From assembly GCF_027943255.1 (NCBI RefSeq), contig NC_072896.1:69272501-69336500 (forward strand): a stretch of 64,000 nt of DNA, written 5' to 3'. How positions within the stretch are numbered: position 1 is the stretch's first letter; every line of letters starts with the position of its first letter. The notes under the pieces are model-generated. The model saw nothing but the letters and a program-made list of their open reading frames with translations, did not search any database and was not told the origin of the DNA. The translations under genes were made by a program, and so were the position numbers. This document shows, piece after piece, positions 36,985 to 48,500 of the stretch. Source of the DNA: Anastrepha obliqua. Lineage: Eukaryota; Arthropoda; Insecta; Diptera; Tephritidae.

Positions 36985-37295
36985 ATCGTTTAACGCGGGA
37001 ACAACGCTTCCAAATTGTGGAAATTTTCTTTGAAAAAAAAAAATTAAATCTTATCGCGAAGTTCATAGAGCGACATATTAAAGAAGACGCCGAAATGTCG
37101 ATTCGCCGTGGTTATCAACTTGTTGGTCCTTGTCCTTTGACTACATCGAAAATTTTGCAGGTAAGGATCTTAGCTCACGTGCCTGGGGAAAATAGTCAAA
37201 AATTGGATGGCAGACGGCGAGCATCCGGCATATCAAAAAATAAATGCCATGAAATTATCCTCCAGACTATAATAATTTATTATTTATTCCAATAA
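36985..37295 (+). pseudogene. N-terminal fragment of an IS630/Tc1-type transposase
   Basis: Plus-strand reading from about 36988 gives NRLTREQRFQIVEIFFEKKK, a typical first helix-turn-helix, then FIERHIKEDAEMSIRRGYQL near 37062-37120 and LTTSKILQ. These match the 'EDP..SIRRR.QQLG...T..RIL' segment of a common insect transposase group. The middle of the DNA-binding domain (the 'F...RPT..TIRR' part) is deleted, and the reading ends in an unrelated AT-rich tail before any catalytic residue. No TIR is visible. The open frame 37017-37295 is 92 codons. The group may be the same as the rosa-like elements but cannot be fixed without the catalytic domain. Confidence 0.6.
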
Positions 37296-38138
37296 GATTC
37301 TTTGTTTTTATTATCGTTTCAAATTCTCCAGCTCTTAAAAAAAGACCCTATCCAAATTCCGCGTTGTGTCAGTAGTGTTATCGACAGACTGGCTGTCTGA
37401 CTGCAGAATGCGAGTTCATCGTTGGCTTGCCACAGTTTTGGTGGTGTAAAAGTAGTTTCAGAATTCTGGATTTTTATTTCTTAATAATTTATTTTTTGTA
37501 TTATTCTGTCCCCTGTTTTTGCTCGTTGTGCTACTTATGAGGGTGAACCCTTTTTATACGCTTATCAGCAGTTCCAGTTACTCACTCAATAATTCATCTG
37601 CTACTTTGTTGCGTTTATTTGTTGACTTTTTATTCTTTGTCACTTTAATTATTTTATTTTTTATTGTAAGCTCTTTGGGGAGCCTTCAACCTTGCGTGAA
37701 TTTTTTTAACTGGCGAGGGGAGTTTGCTTGCTGCCTCTTTGCAAGCACTTTGGGATAAAAAGTAAAAATTAAAAAGCGTCACAAGTATTAATCCGCATAC
37801 CATACGCACAACTTTGTTTTGAATTGGCAATTATCAGTAAGAGTCAATTGAAATTAATCTGTATGGGAGTTTTTGCAATACTAAAAATACCGAAATATGC
37901 AATGCAAAAATTTAAATACTAAAAGCACTTAAGCGCAACGTGTTTTTTTCATAAAAGCGGTACTGAGAGCAGTTAAGCACTTTTTGGGCACATCAATACA
38001 TATGTACATTATACAAAAATATGTGTGTATATAAAAATTAGTAGCCATTTGCCCAGTTTGAAAAGCGATAGAATTCACAAGCATCCGATCAAAATATAGT
38101 ATATATTCAGAAAACATAAATAATATTGGTTAAGGGAA
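37296..38138. other. No gene seen
   Basis: AT-rich. The frame at 37519-37758 is hydrophobic low-complexity sequence without a recognisable family. Confidence 0.35.
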
Positions 38139-38560
38139 TTATGTGAAGTATGAACCATAGGAAGCTACAACTTTACTCCATATTTCAGGCAGCATACGGA
38201 TTCCTCTGACGAAAAATGCAAGTTCTTTTGACTTGATCCATTTACTGAGCCAGTTTGCGATGCTTCGTAAGCACTGAACAGCTCTCCAATAACGGCTAAC
38301 TGCATTGATGGGAACAGATGGTAATCTGAAGGTGCAATGTCTGAGGAATACGGCGGGTATGGCAAGATTTCCCAATTCAGTCCCTCTAAATATTTCTGGA
38401 CCGATTTAGCAACGTGTGGCCTGGCGTTGATATGCAAAAAAATCAGCTTGTAATTTCTACCGTCCCATTCCGACCGCTTTTCTTTGAGAGCTTGATTCAT
38501 ACGCATTAGTGGCGGTCAATACCGATCAGGCCAGGCATTCCTTCTTAAGAAGTTGGAGAC
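38139..38560 (-). pseudogene. DD34D mariner transposase C-terminal fragment
   Basis: On the minus strand the 113-codon open piece 38165-38506 starts in MNQALKEKRSEWDGRNYKLI. It contains FLHINARPHVAKSVQKYLEG and LPYPPYSSDIAPSDYHLFPS. There are 34 residues between the position of the second catalytic Asp and the third Asp, the mariner spacing. The second Asp itself is Ile (HINARPH where HDNARPH is usual), so the copy is catalytically dead. After a frameshift the end continues WIKSKELAFFVRGIRMLPEI to about 38160. Upstream of 38560 nothing of the element remains and no TIRs are seen. It is a different mariner lineage from that at 21238. Confidence 0.85.
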
Positions 38561-40375
38561 ACTACATTGACGCTCTAGCTGATTCGCTTTTACGCTTTTT
38601 TCGCTAACAGTTTCCTGTTTTTAACAAAATATAATAAATAAGCAGTCAATTCAGAAAACATTTCACTATTCTGCAGGGACATATATGTAATTGCGCCGCT
38701 GGCTAAGGCATTTCCATTTAAAAGCAGGTAATTGAAAGTGTAGCGCGTAGGAGATTCCACAGGAGCCAGTACCGTCACTAAATCTATCAGTTTCGCACTA
38801 ACTCTAAGTGTACGTGCATCTAAAATTAAGAACTGCGCACTAACATATTGAAAGAAGTAGCATCGTCGCCCTCCGAAATCTGTTCAGTCATTTCTTATCT
38901 CCTGCAGTCGCCAGCAAGTCGCTTTCTGATGGGATTGCAGTCAAGTATTTGCTATAAAAAACTCGAGTGTAACAAATTCAAAGCTTGAAGTTTGTAAGCG
39001 ATTGTAACTTTAACTAAGAAGTTAAAAAAGTTCTTATGAGCCATAACACTTGGAATTGCAAACTGTAAACAGTGGCTTGTGGTGAAATAATTCGGTGTCA
39101 TAATAGAATTAAAAAAACGTTGGTGGTTTAAGATAAACGTAAGCACAAAATAACTTTTGTTCTTCCTGTGGATCACTATAGGAATTTTCATACAATTTCA
39201 TTCTAATTGCTAACTACCGATTAGGCATACTTGGGTCTAGTGTTTGAAATCGATAAAGTAATACCCAAGACCTGCGTTGTGCTATTTTAACCAAGTAAAA
39301 TGTTTTTTGTTTTTTTTTTTTGATACCTGATGCTTTAATAAAAAAAGGCTATTTTTCAAAAGGCCAAAATTAAAAATTAGAAATGAAATAATTATAAATT
39401 AGAAAAAAATATTTCCCTGGTTTTTTTTTTTTTTTTGGTAAAATTCTTCACCATTTGTGGAGGGATTTTTTGTATAATATCTGGTGTTTATTGCAATATA
39501 TAATACTTTAACTAACAACATAGAATATTGGCTCCCAGAGCCAAAGGCTCGTTTTATACAAATACAACTATTAAATTTCATTTACTGGTTAGCATCCTTG
39601 AAGAAGTTGGTGCTGTTTTGAATGTTTTTCGTTGTTTTGCCGATGAGTAAGTCTGGTGGCATTGCCTTTCCAAATATTATTGCGTGTATACTGTTGAGCA
39701 TGTTGCAAACATTTTACCCCAAATTTAAAGGAAAGTGAATTTTTCTCATGAGATTTCGGTGGCAATGGCGTTGATTATGCAGGTAAATAATAAATAAACA
39801 AAAAATTACAAAGTAGGTGATCGACTCCATATCAAGTGCTGAAATTATTTTTGACATGATCTTCAATTCGCCTGAAAATTGGTTAATTTAATTACATAAT
39901 TTTTGTGTGTTAGGATAATATACCATTGTAAGAAAAAAATCTTTTATCAAAAAATTTAATTTTTTTGTTAGAAGAATTTCGAATTTTTTTTTTTTTGTTA
40001 TTTGTGAAAAACACCCTCCCTCAGATTTTTTTCCTTAATAACTAAGCCAATGTTCGCATTCGCCGTAAGAGTCCACAATAAACAAACAAAAGGAAGGGGA
40101 ATTACTTGTCTGTGAAAATATCTTATTCTAAAAACTAATAGAAAAATGTCTAAGAATATTACTAAGTACCGAAGATATTTGGCTTTAAAAAAATCGTTGT
40201 CAACATTTTTAACCTTGACTAAATCCAAAATTATAAAATTTTTTCAAATTGCTTTTCAATTTACTTATTATTATACTCAAGCCTCCAAAAAAGTTTTGAA
40301 AAAAATTTAAAGTCGTGTCCAAAATACTTGGGCCACTTCACATAGAATCGCTTGTATATACGTTATATATATATT
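38561..40375. other. No gene seen
   Basis: AT-rich sequence with T-runs (39310-39325, 39420-39436). No supported coding region or transposon motif. Confidence 0.35.
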
Positions 40376-40379
40376 CCCG

Positions 40380-40640
40380 CGGTTTCTGGGTAGAACATAG
40401 AGTCTGAACAAACATAAAATAATTTGATTTATTTGAAGCTAGAAATTTTATTTGTCTCCACCAATAGCCTGCTTTCAGCGCCTCTGCATCCCCCCCCCCT
40501 CGTCTCCAGGTGTTGACTAGTCTCCCGCGTCTGCGACTCTCTTGGGGGATCCAATCCAACGCAGCTCATGTGATGTCGTCCAGGGGTTTACGCAGTGTAT
40601 AGCCAATCCACTTCCATTTGAGACGTCGTACTTCGAGGAG
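40380..40640 (-). pseudogene. LINE C-terminal tail fragment
   Basis: Minus strand reads WIGYTLRKPLDDIT near 40600, then ALDWIPQESRRRGRLVNTWR and a Gly-rich C-run patch (ccccccccc at 40492-40500). DAEALKAGYWWRQIKFLASN follows near 40480-40435, then STQKPRE. This is the terminal 'W.GH.LR...I...AL.W.P.G.R.RGRP..TWRR' segment that closes many insect LINE proteins. Reverse transcriptase motifs are missing. It is a 5'-truncated tail followed by an AT-repeat. Confidence 0.7.
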
Positions 40641-40770
40641 GATGTGTATTTGTTTAGTATGCGTTGTTTGCTTATATGCCTAATTTTCATGGGCATAAAA
40701 CGAGCAAAACATATTTTTTTCTGGATATGGCTGAAAAATATTTTCAAACTATAGGTTTATGTAAATATAC

Positions 40771-40815
40771 ATTATATACATATATATATATATAATTGGC
40801 GCGTACACCCTAAAA
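40771..40815 (-). repeat. SINE 3' tail, reversed
   Basis: The reverse strand reads gtgtacgcgccaattatata followed by a TA repeat. The SINE copies at 22063 and 49582 end in tgcgccaattatatata. Only the tail is present. Confidence 0.5.
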
Positions 40816-40924
40816 TATTTGACTTAACTGTGAACCAGCAAAAGACCAAATTCATGGTTCTTTCTAGAAATAAGCAAAGAAGATACGTGCAGTGTTTTGA
40901 TAAAAACGAATATATTTTTGAAGG

Positions 40925-41785
40925 TGTTGGTTGGTTTATGTGGTGATTCTTCCAGGATCCAACTAGCGCTTCCGCACCATTTTGTTGCCACATCCTCGTT
41001 ACCAACTTGTTTACCAGCTATTTACAGCATGATTATATCCAGTCTGTGCGGTTCAGGATCCTTATTAGATTGTTGACGTCTAAGCCAGACAGTTGCTCGA
41101 GACTCTCGAATAGCGGTTTACCCAGGGATAACATTCTGTCCTTCCATAGGGAGGGGCATTCGCAGAGGAAATGGAAGATTGTTTCCTTTTTCTCCGGTTG
41201 TTTTCAACTGTGATAGTATGTGTTGTGAGGGATGCCCATTTTGGCTGCTTGTTCTTCCACAGACCAAGAGCCAGTTATGTCTGTCGTTAGTCTCCAGGCG
41301 TCCCGTCGTTTCATGTTTATCAATGTTGACGATTGTTTAAGGTTGGAGGTGGGCCATAACGTTTTGCTAATTTTGCATTTGTATTCTAGGGAAATTGCAC
41401 TCTTGACTGCACCTGGTGTGAGTACCGATTCTGTAAGAGCGTTATTCATGGCAGATCCTCTTCTTGCCAGTTCATCCGCTTTTTCATGACCTTCGATGCT
41501 CCGATGTCCCGGGACCCAGATTAAGGTAACTTTATGGTTTTCGCTCAAGGTGGTGAGGCTATTCCTGCTTTGCTCCACCACTTTAGAAGTTGTTATAGTC
41601 GCGTCCAGTGCCTGGATTGCAGCTTGGCTATCCGAAAGAATAGCGATATTGCCCTTAAAAGAGGGATCTGCGATTAGTAGTCTACAAGCTTCCCCAATTG
41701 CCAGTACCTCCGCCTGAAAGACACTGCAGGCAATAGGGAGACGCACAGATCTTTCAATTTTAAGTCTATGAGAATATATAACGGC
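40925..41785 (-). pseudogene. LINE fragment: RNase H and complete C-terminus
   Basis: The minus-strand open piece 41204-41851 carries SVFQAEVLAIGEACRLLI (acidic residue 2), AILSDSQAAIQALD (residue 3) and VTLIWVPGHRSIEGHEKADE with LARRGSA. After a stop near 41210 the reading continues KKETIFHFLCECPSLWKD, a Cys/His tail, and NNLIRILNRTDWI to a stop near 41029. About 100 bp of 3' sequence follows. This is the best preserved isolated RNase H domain in the window. Its first catalytic block (TDGS) lies beyond the 5' break at about 41785. There the sequence changes abruptly to a plus-strand LINE. Confidence 0.87.
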
Positions 41786-42355
41786 GTAAATGCATTTAAA
41801 TACCTTGGCGTTTTGGTAACAAACAACAACCGCACAATAAAAAGTATTCAAAAGCGTCTACTCTCAGCAAACAAATCCTAAATATTATGCTCACATGAAC
41901 TTGTTTAAATCAAAACTTGTATCCATAGCAAGTAAGATGCAGGTGTACAGAACAATTGTCCGGCCGATAGAAACATACGAGTATAGCTCCGAAGTATAGT
42001 GCAAGACGAATTTAGTTGCTAAAAGTATTCGAAATGAAAATATTCTTTACCCCGAAGTGAAATGAGGCAGACGAGTACGTGCTGCGAAGCAACTCGGAAC
42101 TGCTCAGTCTAATGAACAGAGAATATGTAGTCAAGTTCATTAAATCGCAGAAGATAAGATGGCTGGCGCACGTCATAGGAATGGAAAGCCGATAACGGAG
42201 AAAAAAAGGCAAATACCGCACAAAATATGGCAAGGCTGCGTCGAATATAATTAAAAAACAATTTAAGAGAGAAACTGGCGGTCACTAACTAATGATAGAG
42301 AAGCCTGTAAGCAAATAGTAGAGCAAGCTAAAACCTACCCGGATTGTAGCGCTGA
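41786..42355 (+). pseudogene. LINE RT C-terminal fragment, opposite orientation
   Basis: Plus-strand reading gives NAFKYLGVLVTNNNRTIKSI near 41790-41845 and LFKSKLVSIASKMQVYRTIV with RPIETYEYSSEV (41900-41995). A second catalytic-domain remnant (NREYVVKFIKSQKIRWLAHV, about 42115-42175) and QFKRETGG near 42270 follow. It belongs to the 'FKYLG...YRT..RP.LTYG' class also represented at 57191-57870, though less similar to that copy. There are stops and frameshifts. It starts exactly where the minus-strand LINE ends, so the two are joined head to head. Confidence 0.75.
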
Positions 42356-43906
42356 CTGACGATGATAACAGCATTTGAGAACAGCATTTTGCAAAATTCG
42401 TCATTTTTTGGTAGAAATAATAGTCCGAATGAGAAAATTTCAGGAAAATATTGCTGCTGTAGCGCAAAATGTTGCTGAACAACCTTCAACATGGATATCT
42501 TGACGTTGCCAACAATCAGGATTTCATGAATCATTATTATATTAACGAATAGAAGCCAATTAATTTCTTCAAATCCGCAAAATCTGATAGTGATCAGATA
42601 TCGGAGAAACCAAATTGATTACTCAATGACAGTTGACATATTCACTTTCATCTTTCAGGTCCTGAGTACAGGAGAGGATCTAAGAGCCACTGTAAACAAA
42701 ACTTCCGCAGCAGTAAGGATGTGCGCATAGGTTTTTATAGCGAAAACACCCAAGAACTGACCATTGAAAATTTTTAATTGTAATATTCCAATAAAATTCT
42801 GCATACGAGTAACTCTCCTTGTTGGTTAATATTTATCATTCTCGCCATTTCACCAGAAGTCAAGCGGTAATAATATGCAGAACCAAGGTTCAACATGTGA
42901 ACTACCGGATTTAAAGCTATGAAACCGGAATTAATACGTAACACTCGTAAACTTTAAAACTTTATCAACGGCGAGTTCTAATATGTCCCAAGCCCTTTAC
43001 GGGATATTATGGGATAGTTTTTGGGAAAAAGGCCCACTGTTTATAGCGCAATCCAATACCATTACCGACAATCGATTAGATTTACGACATCCGCGGTGTG
43101 TGCATATGTAGATGTGTGCAAGTGCTCGTGTATGTGTTTGTGGCACAAAAAGTCGCTCCACAAGGGAATGGTTTTTAATATGTTTGGGGAATTTGTGAGC
43201 AATAAATGTAATTCGATTACGCAAAGCAAAAAAAAAAACAGAAAAAGATTTGCAAAGCGCATACACACGCACACACATACTTTCGTGATCATACATATGT
43301 GTACATGCATATAATTATGAATGCACACGGGCACATATTTCAAGTTAATATCTCTTATAATGGTAAGAGTAATGCGTTTTTCTCGCAATCCAATTGAATC
43401 GGCTAGCACTTGGCTTTTCGCTGGGGTTTCACACACACACATCTATCAAGCAATAAATATTGATTTGTGATTATGTTGTGAGCGGATAGTCAGGAATAAA
43501 GTTACTAAAGTAGAGACGCAGAAATTTTAAATCAGCGGTCTCTACCTGAAAGCTAAATTTAAAATTTTACTTCATTATTCCTTGTGCCATATCAACTGTC
43601 ACACTGTTATACTCGTACATTCTTCTGTTATATTAAAAATCTTCTTTAATTAATTCTATTTATATTCCACTTTTTCGCCCTTTCACTCACATTTCATTTG
43701 GTTGCTGATCGCCCTCAAAGGCGTCATAAAATATGTAAACCTCATTGTTTGCGGCCTTGCCGCATTATGTTGCCCATTTGACATTTAATTTTGCTCATTT
43801 TCTTTATACTAATTAACTTTTTATGTTAGTTTTGCGTATTTAGATACAAACCTCATAATGGCGAGATATTATCTTAAGCGGCAGGGTCAAAGCTTAGAGA
43901 TGGAAT
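42356..43906. other. Apparently unique non-coding DNA
   Basis: No gene is supported. An AC-rich patch lies at 43258-43280 and an AC repeat at 43428-43441. Overlapping frames on both strands at 42997-43442 are artefacts of this simple sequence. The I-like element inserted at 43907-43918. Confidence 0.4.
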
Positions 43907-44091
43907 AATAAATTGAAACAGTCATCGACTAACTCTCGCGCCGATAAGACGTTTGTTTTTCGCATACGGAGTTTCGCTTGATAATTTTAGTATTCTCACT
44001 TCGCCTTTCGAGTTTTGTTGTTTTTTTCTCTTTCTTCTCGCGTGTTCGTATTGAAGCAAAGTTTTAGTTTTCGTAAATGCAAAAGTGAACT

Positions 44092-45440
44092 ATGGCCCCG
44101 AGGCCAGTAAACTTCGAGGCTAACCGCTTCGCACTACTCGATACCGGACCCAGAAAAAAAAAAGAGACGTAAGCCTTCTATAAGTGTGCCGTTAACAGAT
44201 TTCCCTTTTCTTCCCGAAACCAAAGTGGATGATCCAAAATTTGTGGTTATTGATTCCACAGATTCATCTAAACCCCTTTCTTCCTTTTCATGTTTTGCCA
44301 TACATCGTGCTATTCAGCAAATTAGCAGCCAAGTTCACTCCATATCCTCCCTACGAGATGGAAAATTGCTCCTTCTAGTAAAGAATAGTATAATCGCCGA
44401 CAAATTCAGAAATGTAAAGCAACTAGGAAATATATGTGCCATATCAGCAACCCTACACGAATCACTCAACCACGTGAAAGGCACAATATTCGCTCCATTT
44501 CTAAATAACGTCCCGGAAGAGGAAATTGTTAGTGAACTTAGCTCTCAAGGAGTTGTAGCAGCCTATAAATTTCAAAAAAAAAATAGACGGAAATTTTCGG
44601 CCCTCCGGAGTTCTATTGCTAACTTTCAATTTATATAATTTGCCCTCTAAAATTGACGTTTCTTGGTGCAAGGTGTTAGTCCGGCAATATATTCCACTCC
44701 CCATGCGCTGCAAATTGTGCCAACTTTTAGGGCACACAACGAAACACTGTAATCGTACCCCCCTTTGCGATAATTGCGCCCTTCCCCCCCATTCACCATC
44801 TGATTGTAGTCGCATTTTTTGTGCTAATTGCTCCCAAGATCATCCCTCTTCCTCCAAAGAATGTACTAAATTCTTACAGGCTAAAGAAATCGTAAAAATT
44901 AAAACTATAAATAAATGTTCAATGCGCGAAGCCATTAAACTTCATAAACAACAACAAACCATTATAAATTCTCCTAACAGCTCATACGCTGCCATAGCTT
45001 TCAATTCAAATGAAAGCAATAAAAATACAATATCAACGGTTTCAAATAACGGCAATAATGCTGCCTTCTCTCTAACTCAAAATAACAATAACAATGACAC
45101 ATCTAATAACTTACTAACTACATACAAAACATCTAATAACTTAGCAAAAACAACTGAAAATTCCAATAACTCTTCAAAAACCTCTGAAAATTCCAATAAC
45201 TCTTCTAACATTTCCTCTCTTACTGATCGTACTAACTTTGCAAACTCCCCAACAACAAATCCCTCATCACTCATAAATGTTCCCTCAGCAATAAATACTA
45301 ATGAATACAAGTTCCCTTCTTACTCCCCAAGCTCTAATATCGCATATAATTCTACTAAGCTTAACGAAAATGATGCCAAATTTACCACAAATCAACTTTC
45401 CTCTAAAACCACAGCTTACTCTCATTCTCCTTTAACTTAG
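44092..45440 (+). CDS. ORF1 nucleic-acid-binding protein of the I-like LINE, two +1 shifts
   Basis: Gag-like ORF1 protein, which in I elements binds element RNA and forms the ribonucleoprotein. The likely start is ATG 44092 (MAPRPVNFEANRFALLD). The frame shifts +1 at a run of ten A (44154-44163) into SISVPLTDFPFLPE. It shifts +1 again at a second run of ten A (44574-44583) into SGVLLLTFNLYNLPSK. Three zinc knuckles follow: CKLCQLLGHTTKHC (about 44709-44750), CDNCALPPHSPSDC and CANCSQDHPSSSKEC (to about 44866). The last 160 codons are rich in Asn, Ser and Thr. Removing one A from each run by count gives one continuous frame of about 449 codons. The shifts may be real indels, assembly errors or slippage sites. 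Confidence 0.88.
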
Positions 45441-45537
45441 TTCTCAACTGGTGACACTCAGCTCAACTGACTGCTCACACAAGTTGATTCTCTAACTTTT
45501 TATCTCTCCATTTTACTTTCTCTCAATCTCATTTCAT

Positions 45538-48500
45538 ATGATCTCAATTTTGCAATGGAATCTAAACGGTTACTCTAATAACTACAATGAGCTCCAACTA
45601 TTAATACACGAACACACACCAACTATAATACTTCTCAATGAAACTCATCTCCCTTACAACGCTTCGGTTTTCACCCCAAAACAATACACTGGTCTTTTTC
45701 ACAATCTACCACACATAAATACAAGCAAAAAAGGTATTGGGATACTCATAAGAAGAGGCATTCCTTACAAAATAAACTCCATTCAATCCAGCTTACCGAT
45801 TCTCTCTATTGAAATTAACCTAGTAGGAAAAATAAATATTATTTGCACGTACATTTCACCTGATCAGCAATTCACTAGCTCAGATATATTGCATATTATT
45901 CACCAAGTCCATCCTCCAATAATTTTTGGCGGAGACTTTAATGCATGGAGTCCACTCTGGGGCTCCCCAAAAGCCAACGCTAGGGGAAAAAGTATCGAAG
46001 ATGCTTTACTATCTTCAAACTTAATATGTTTAAATACTGGTGCCGAAACACACTTCTCAACCCATTCCTCCTTTTCACATATAGACCTTACAATGTGTAC
46101 TGATTCACTTGCTACAAAATGCGAATGGAACGTACTCAACCATCTTCATGGCAGTGATCATTTTCCAATTATTTTAAAACTATCTTTAGGTACAATTTCC
46201 AAAAATGTTAAATTTAATATGAAATTCATAACCGATCATGCCGATTGGCAGAAGTTTCAGTCTCTATGCGAAACAAATAATAACTGTAGCGCAATCGCTG
46301 ATAACCCAAACCAAGAAAGTGCACGTTTAACAAAAATTATTCGAGCTTCAGCTAACGCGAGCATACCAAAAACAAAGCCAGTAAGAAACACAAAGATTGT
46401 TCCCTGGTGGAATAAAGAAATTGCTAAGCTTCGGGAAAGAAAACAAGTAGCTTGGTATCAATACAAACGTTCACGGTCACTAGCCAACCTTATCTCCTTC
46501 AAAAAAGCAAATGCTCTCTTCCGACGAAGTGCAAAACAGTCAAAACGTAAGTGCTTTGAGGATTTCACAAGCAATATTAATCCATCCTCTAGTCCAAAAA
46601 TAATTTGGAATGCTTTAAATAAACTTTCTGGAACACCTAAAAACCAAACCATCCGTTGTATGAAGGGGGCAACAGGTTCCATTATCGACCCAAAAGAAAT
46701 TGCTGAGTTATTCGCAAGATACTACTCTGTAACCAGTTCAGACGATTCCTTTAGTTTACAATTTCAAACTGCTAAAACCCAAATCTTGTCAAACCACGAC
46801 CATCCTTCTCATTATCTTACTTCTTCTGCTAAACAAATAGAATCATGTATATCCTACACTGAACTCGAGTTTGTTGCGTCCACTGTTAAAGGAAAATCAC
46901 CGGGTTTAGACAAAATTTCTTACCCAATGATCAGAAATATGCCCAAAAGTCTCAAGCTACAATTGGTTAATCTGTATAACAAAATATTCGATACAGGTGT
47001 CTACCCCCAATTTTGGAAAACTTCTTGTGTCATACCTCTTCTTAAACCAAACAAGTCATCCGATGAAGTTGCTAACTATAGACCGATTTCTCTTCTTCCA
47101 TGTATGGGCAAAATATTGGAAAAGATTATTGCCAATCGTCTAATGTGGTACGCTCAGAGAAACAAATACATATCATCGAACCAAGTTGCCTATAAAAAAG
47201 GACAAAGTACAACAGACGCTTTAATTAATCTCGATGATTTTATATGCAACGCTCTATCGAGCAAAAATCACATATCCGTACTATCCCTTGATTTTCACAG
47301 AGCTTTCGACAGAATAGGAGCTCATATTATAGTACGGCAGCTTATGAAATGGAAAATAGGTCCAAAAGTGCTACGTTTCGTCACAAACTTTCTCACAAAT
47401 CGCAAACTCAAAGTTAACGTAAACGGCTTTCTTTCACCAACACTTCCACTATATAATGGTACGCCGCAAGGCTCACCTCTCTCCGCACTTTTGTTTATTA
47501 TCGCCTTTGATGATATCAGTCGAATAATAGAAAAATATAAAGGAATTGAGCACCAGATCTATGCAGATGATGTTTTAATGTACTCGAAAGTTTCCGACGT
47601 TCCTTTAGTTCAATCTCTATTTTCAAATATTCTTGCCGATATTGATACATGGTCGCTGGAGTCTGGTGCCTCACTTTCTTTAGAAAAAACCCATGTGCTT
47701 CATATTTGTAGGAAACACAAATGCACTGGGATAACTCTAACACATAACAACACTAACATCAAATGTGAAACACAGTTAAAAATACTAGGTTTAATCTTTG
47801 ACTCTAAGTACACCTTCAACTCACATTGTAAATACATTAGAAGTTCTTTAATGACTAGGCTAAGCATTGTAAAATATATTTCATCTAAGCAATCACATAT
47901 TCATCCGAATACACTCATCAATGTTGTCAGAGCTCTGCTTCTTTCGAAAATTGATTACGGGCTCCCTATATATGGAAACTGCTCAAAATCTAATATCAAA
48001 ATGTTGAATGCACCATACCATTGCGCAATACGACGGAGTCTCAGGGCATTTCCAACCTCACCTACCAACACCATTCTTGCTGAATCAGGACTACCCAGCA
48101 TTCCAAATAGAATTATTGATCTCACGCGCCAACTGTTTGCGAAAGCGGTAGACAACACTAATCCACTACTTCACAAAACTTTCAAACGTGCCATACGCAA
48201 AACGAAAATACCCAGAATAAATTCAGCTATTATGAGGTGCTTAGATTTTGCTACAAAAAACAATATTTTATCCAACATAAAGTTGAAGACTATAAAAAGC
48301 CATCCACCTTGGAAGATCAATGACATACTTCGTCCCAACAAACTGTTGATGTTATCCAAACAAAACACACCAAACGAAGTTTTTCAACAAACCTTTACTG
48401 AACTTAAATCCAAATATCTAAGTAATGGCTGGAAGTTACTGTTCACGGACGGCTCCAAGTCTGCAGAATCTACCTCGTTTGCAGTTGTTACTGACACTGG

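Noticed and set aside
42997..43442. Both-strand frames of about 100-126 codons
   Set aside because: They cross AC-rich simple sequence and contradict each other; no domain.
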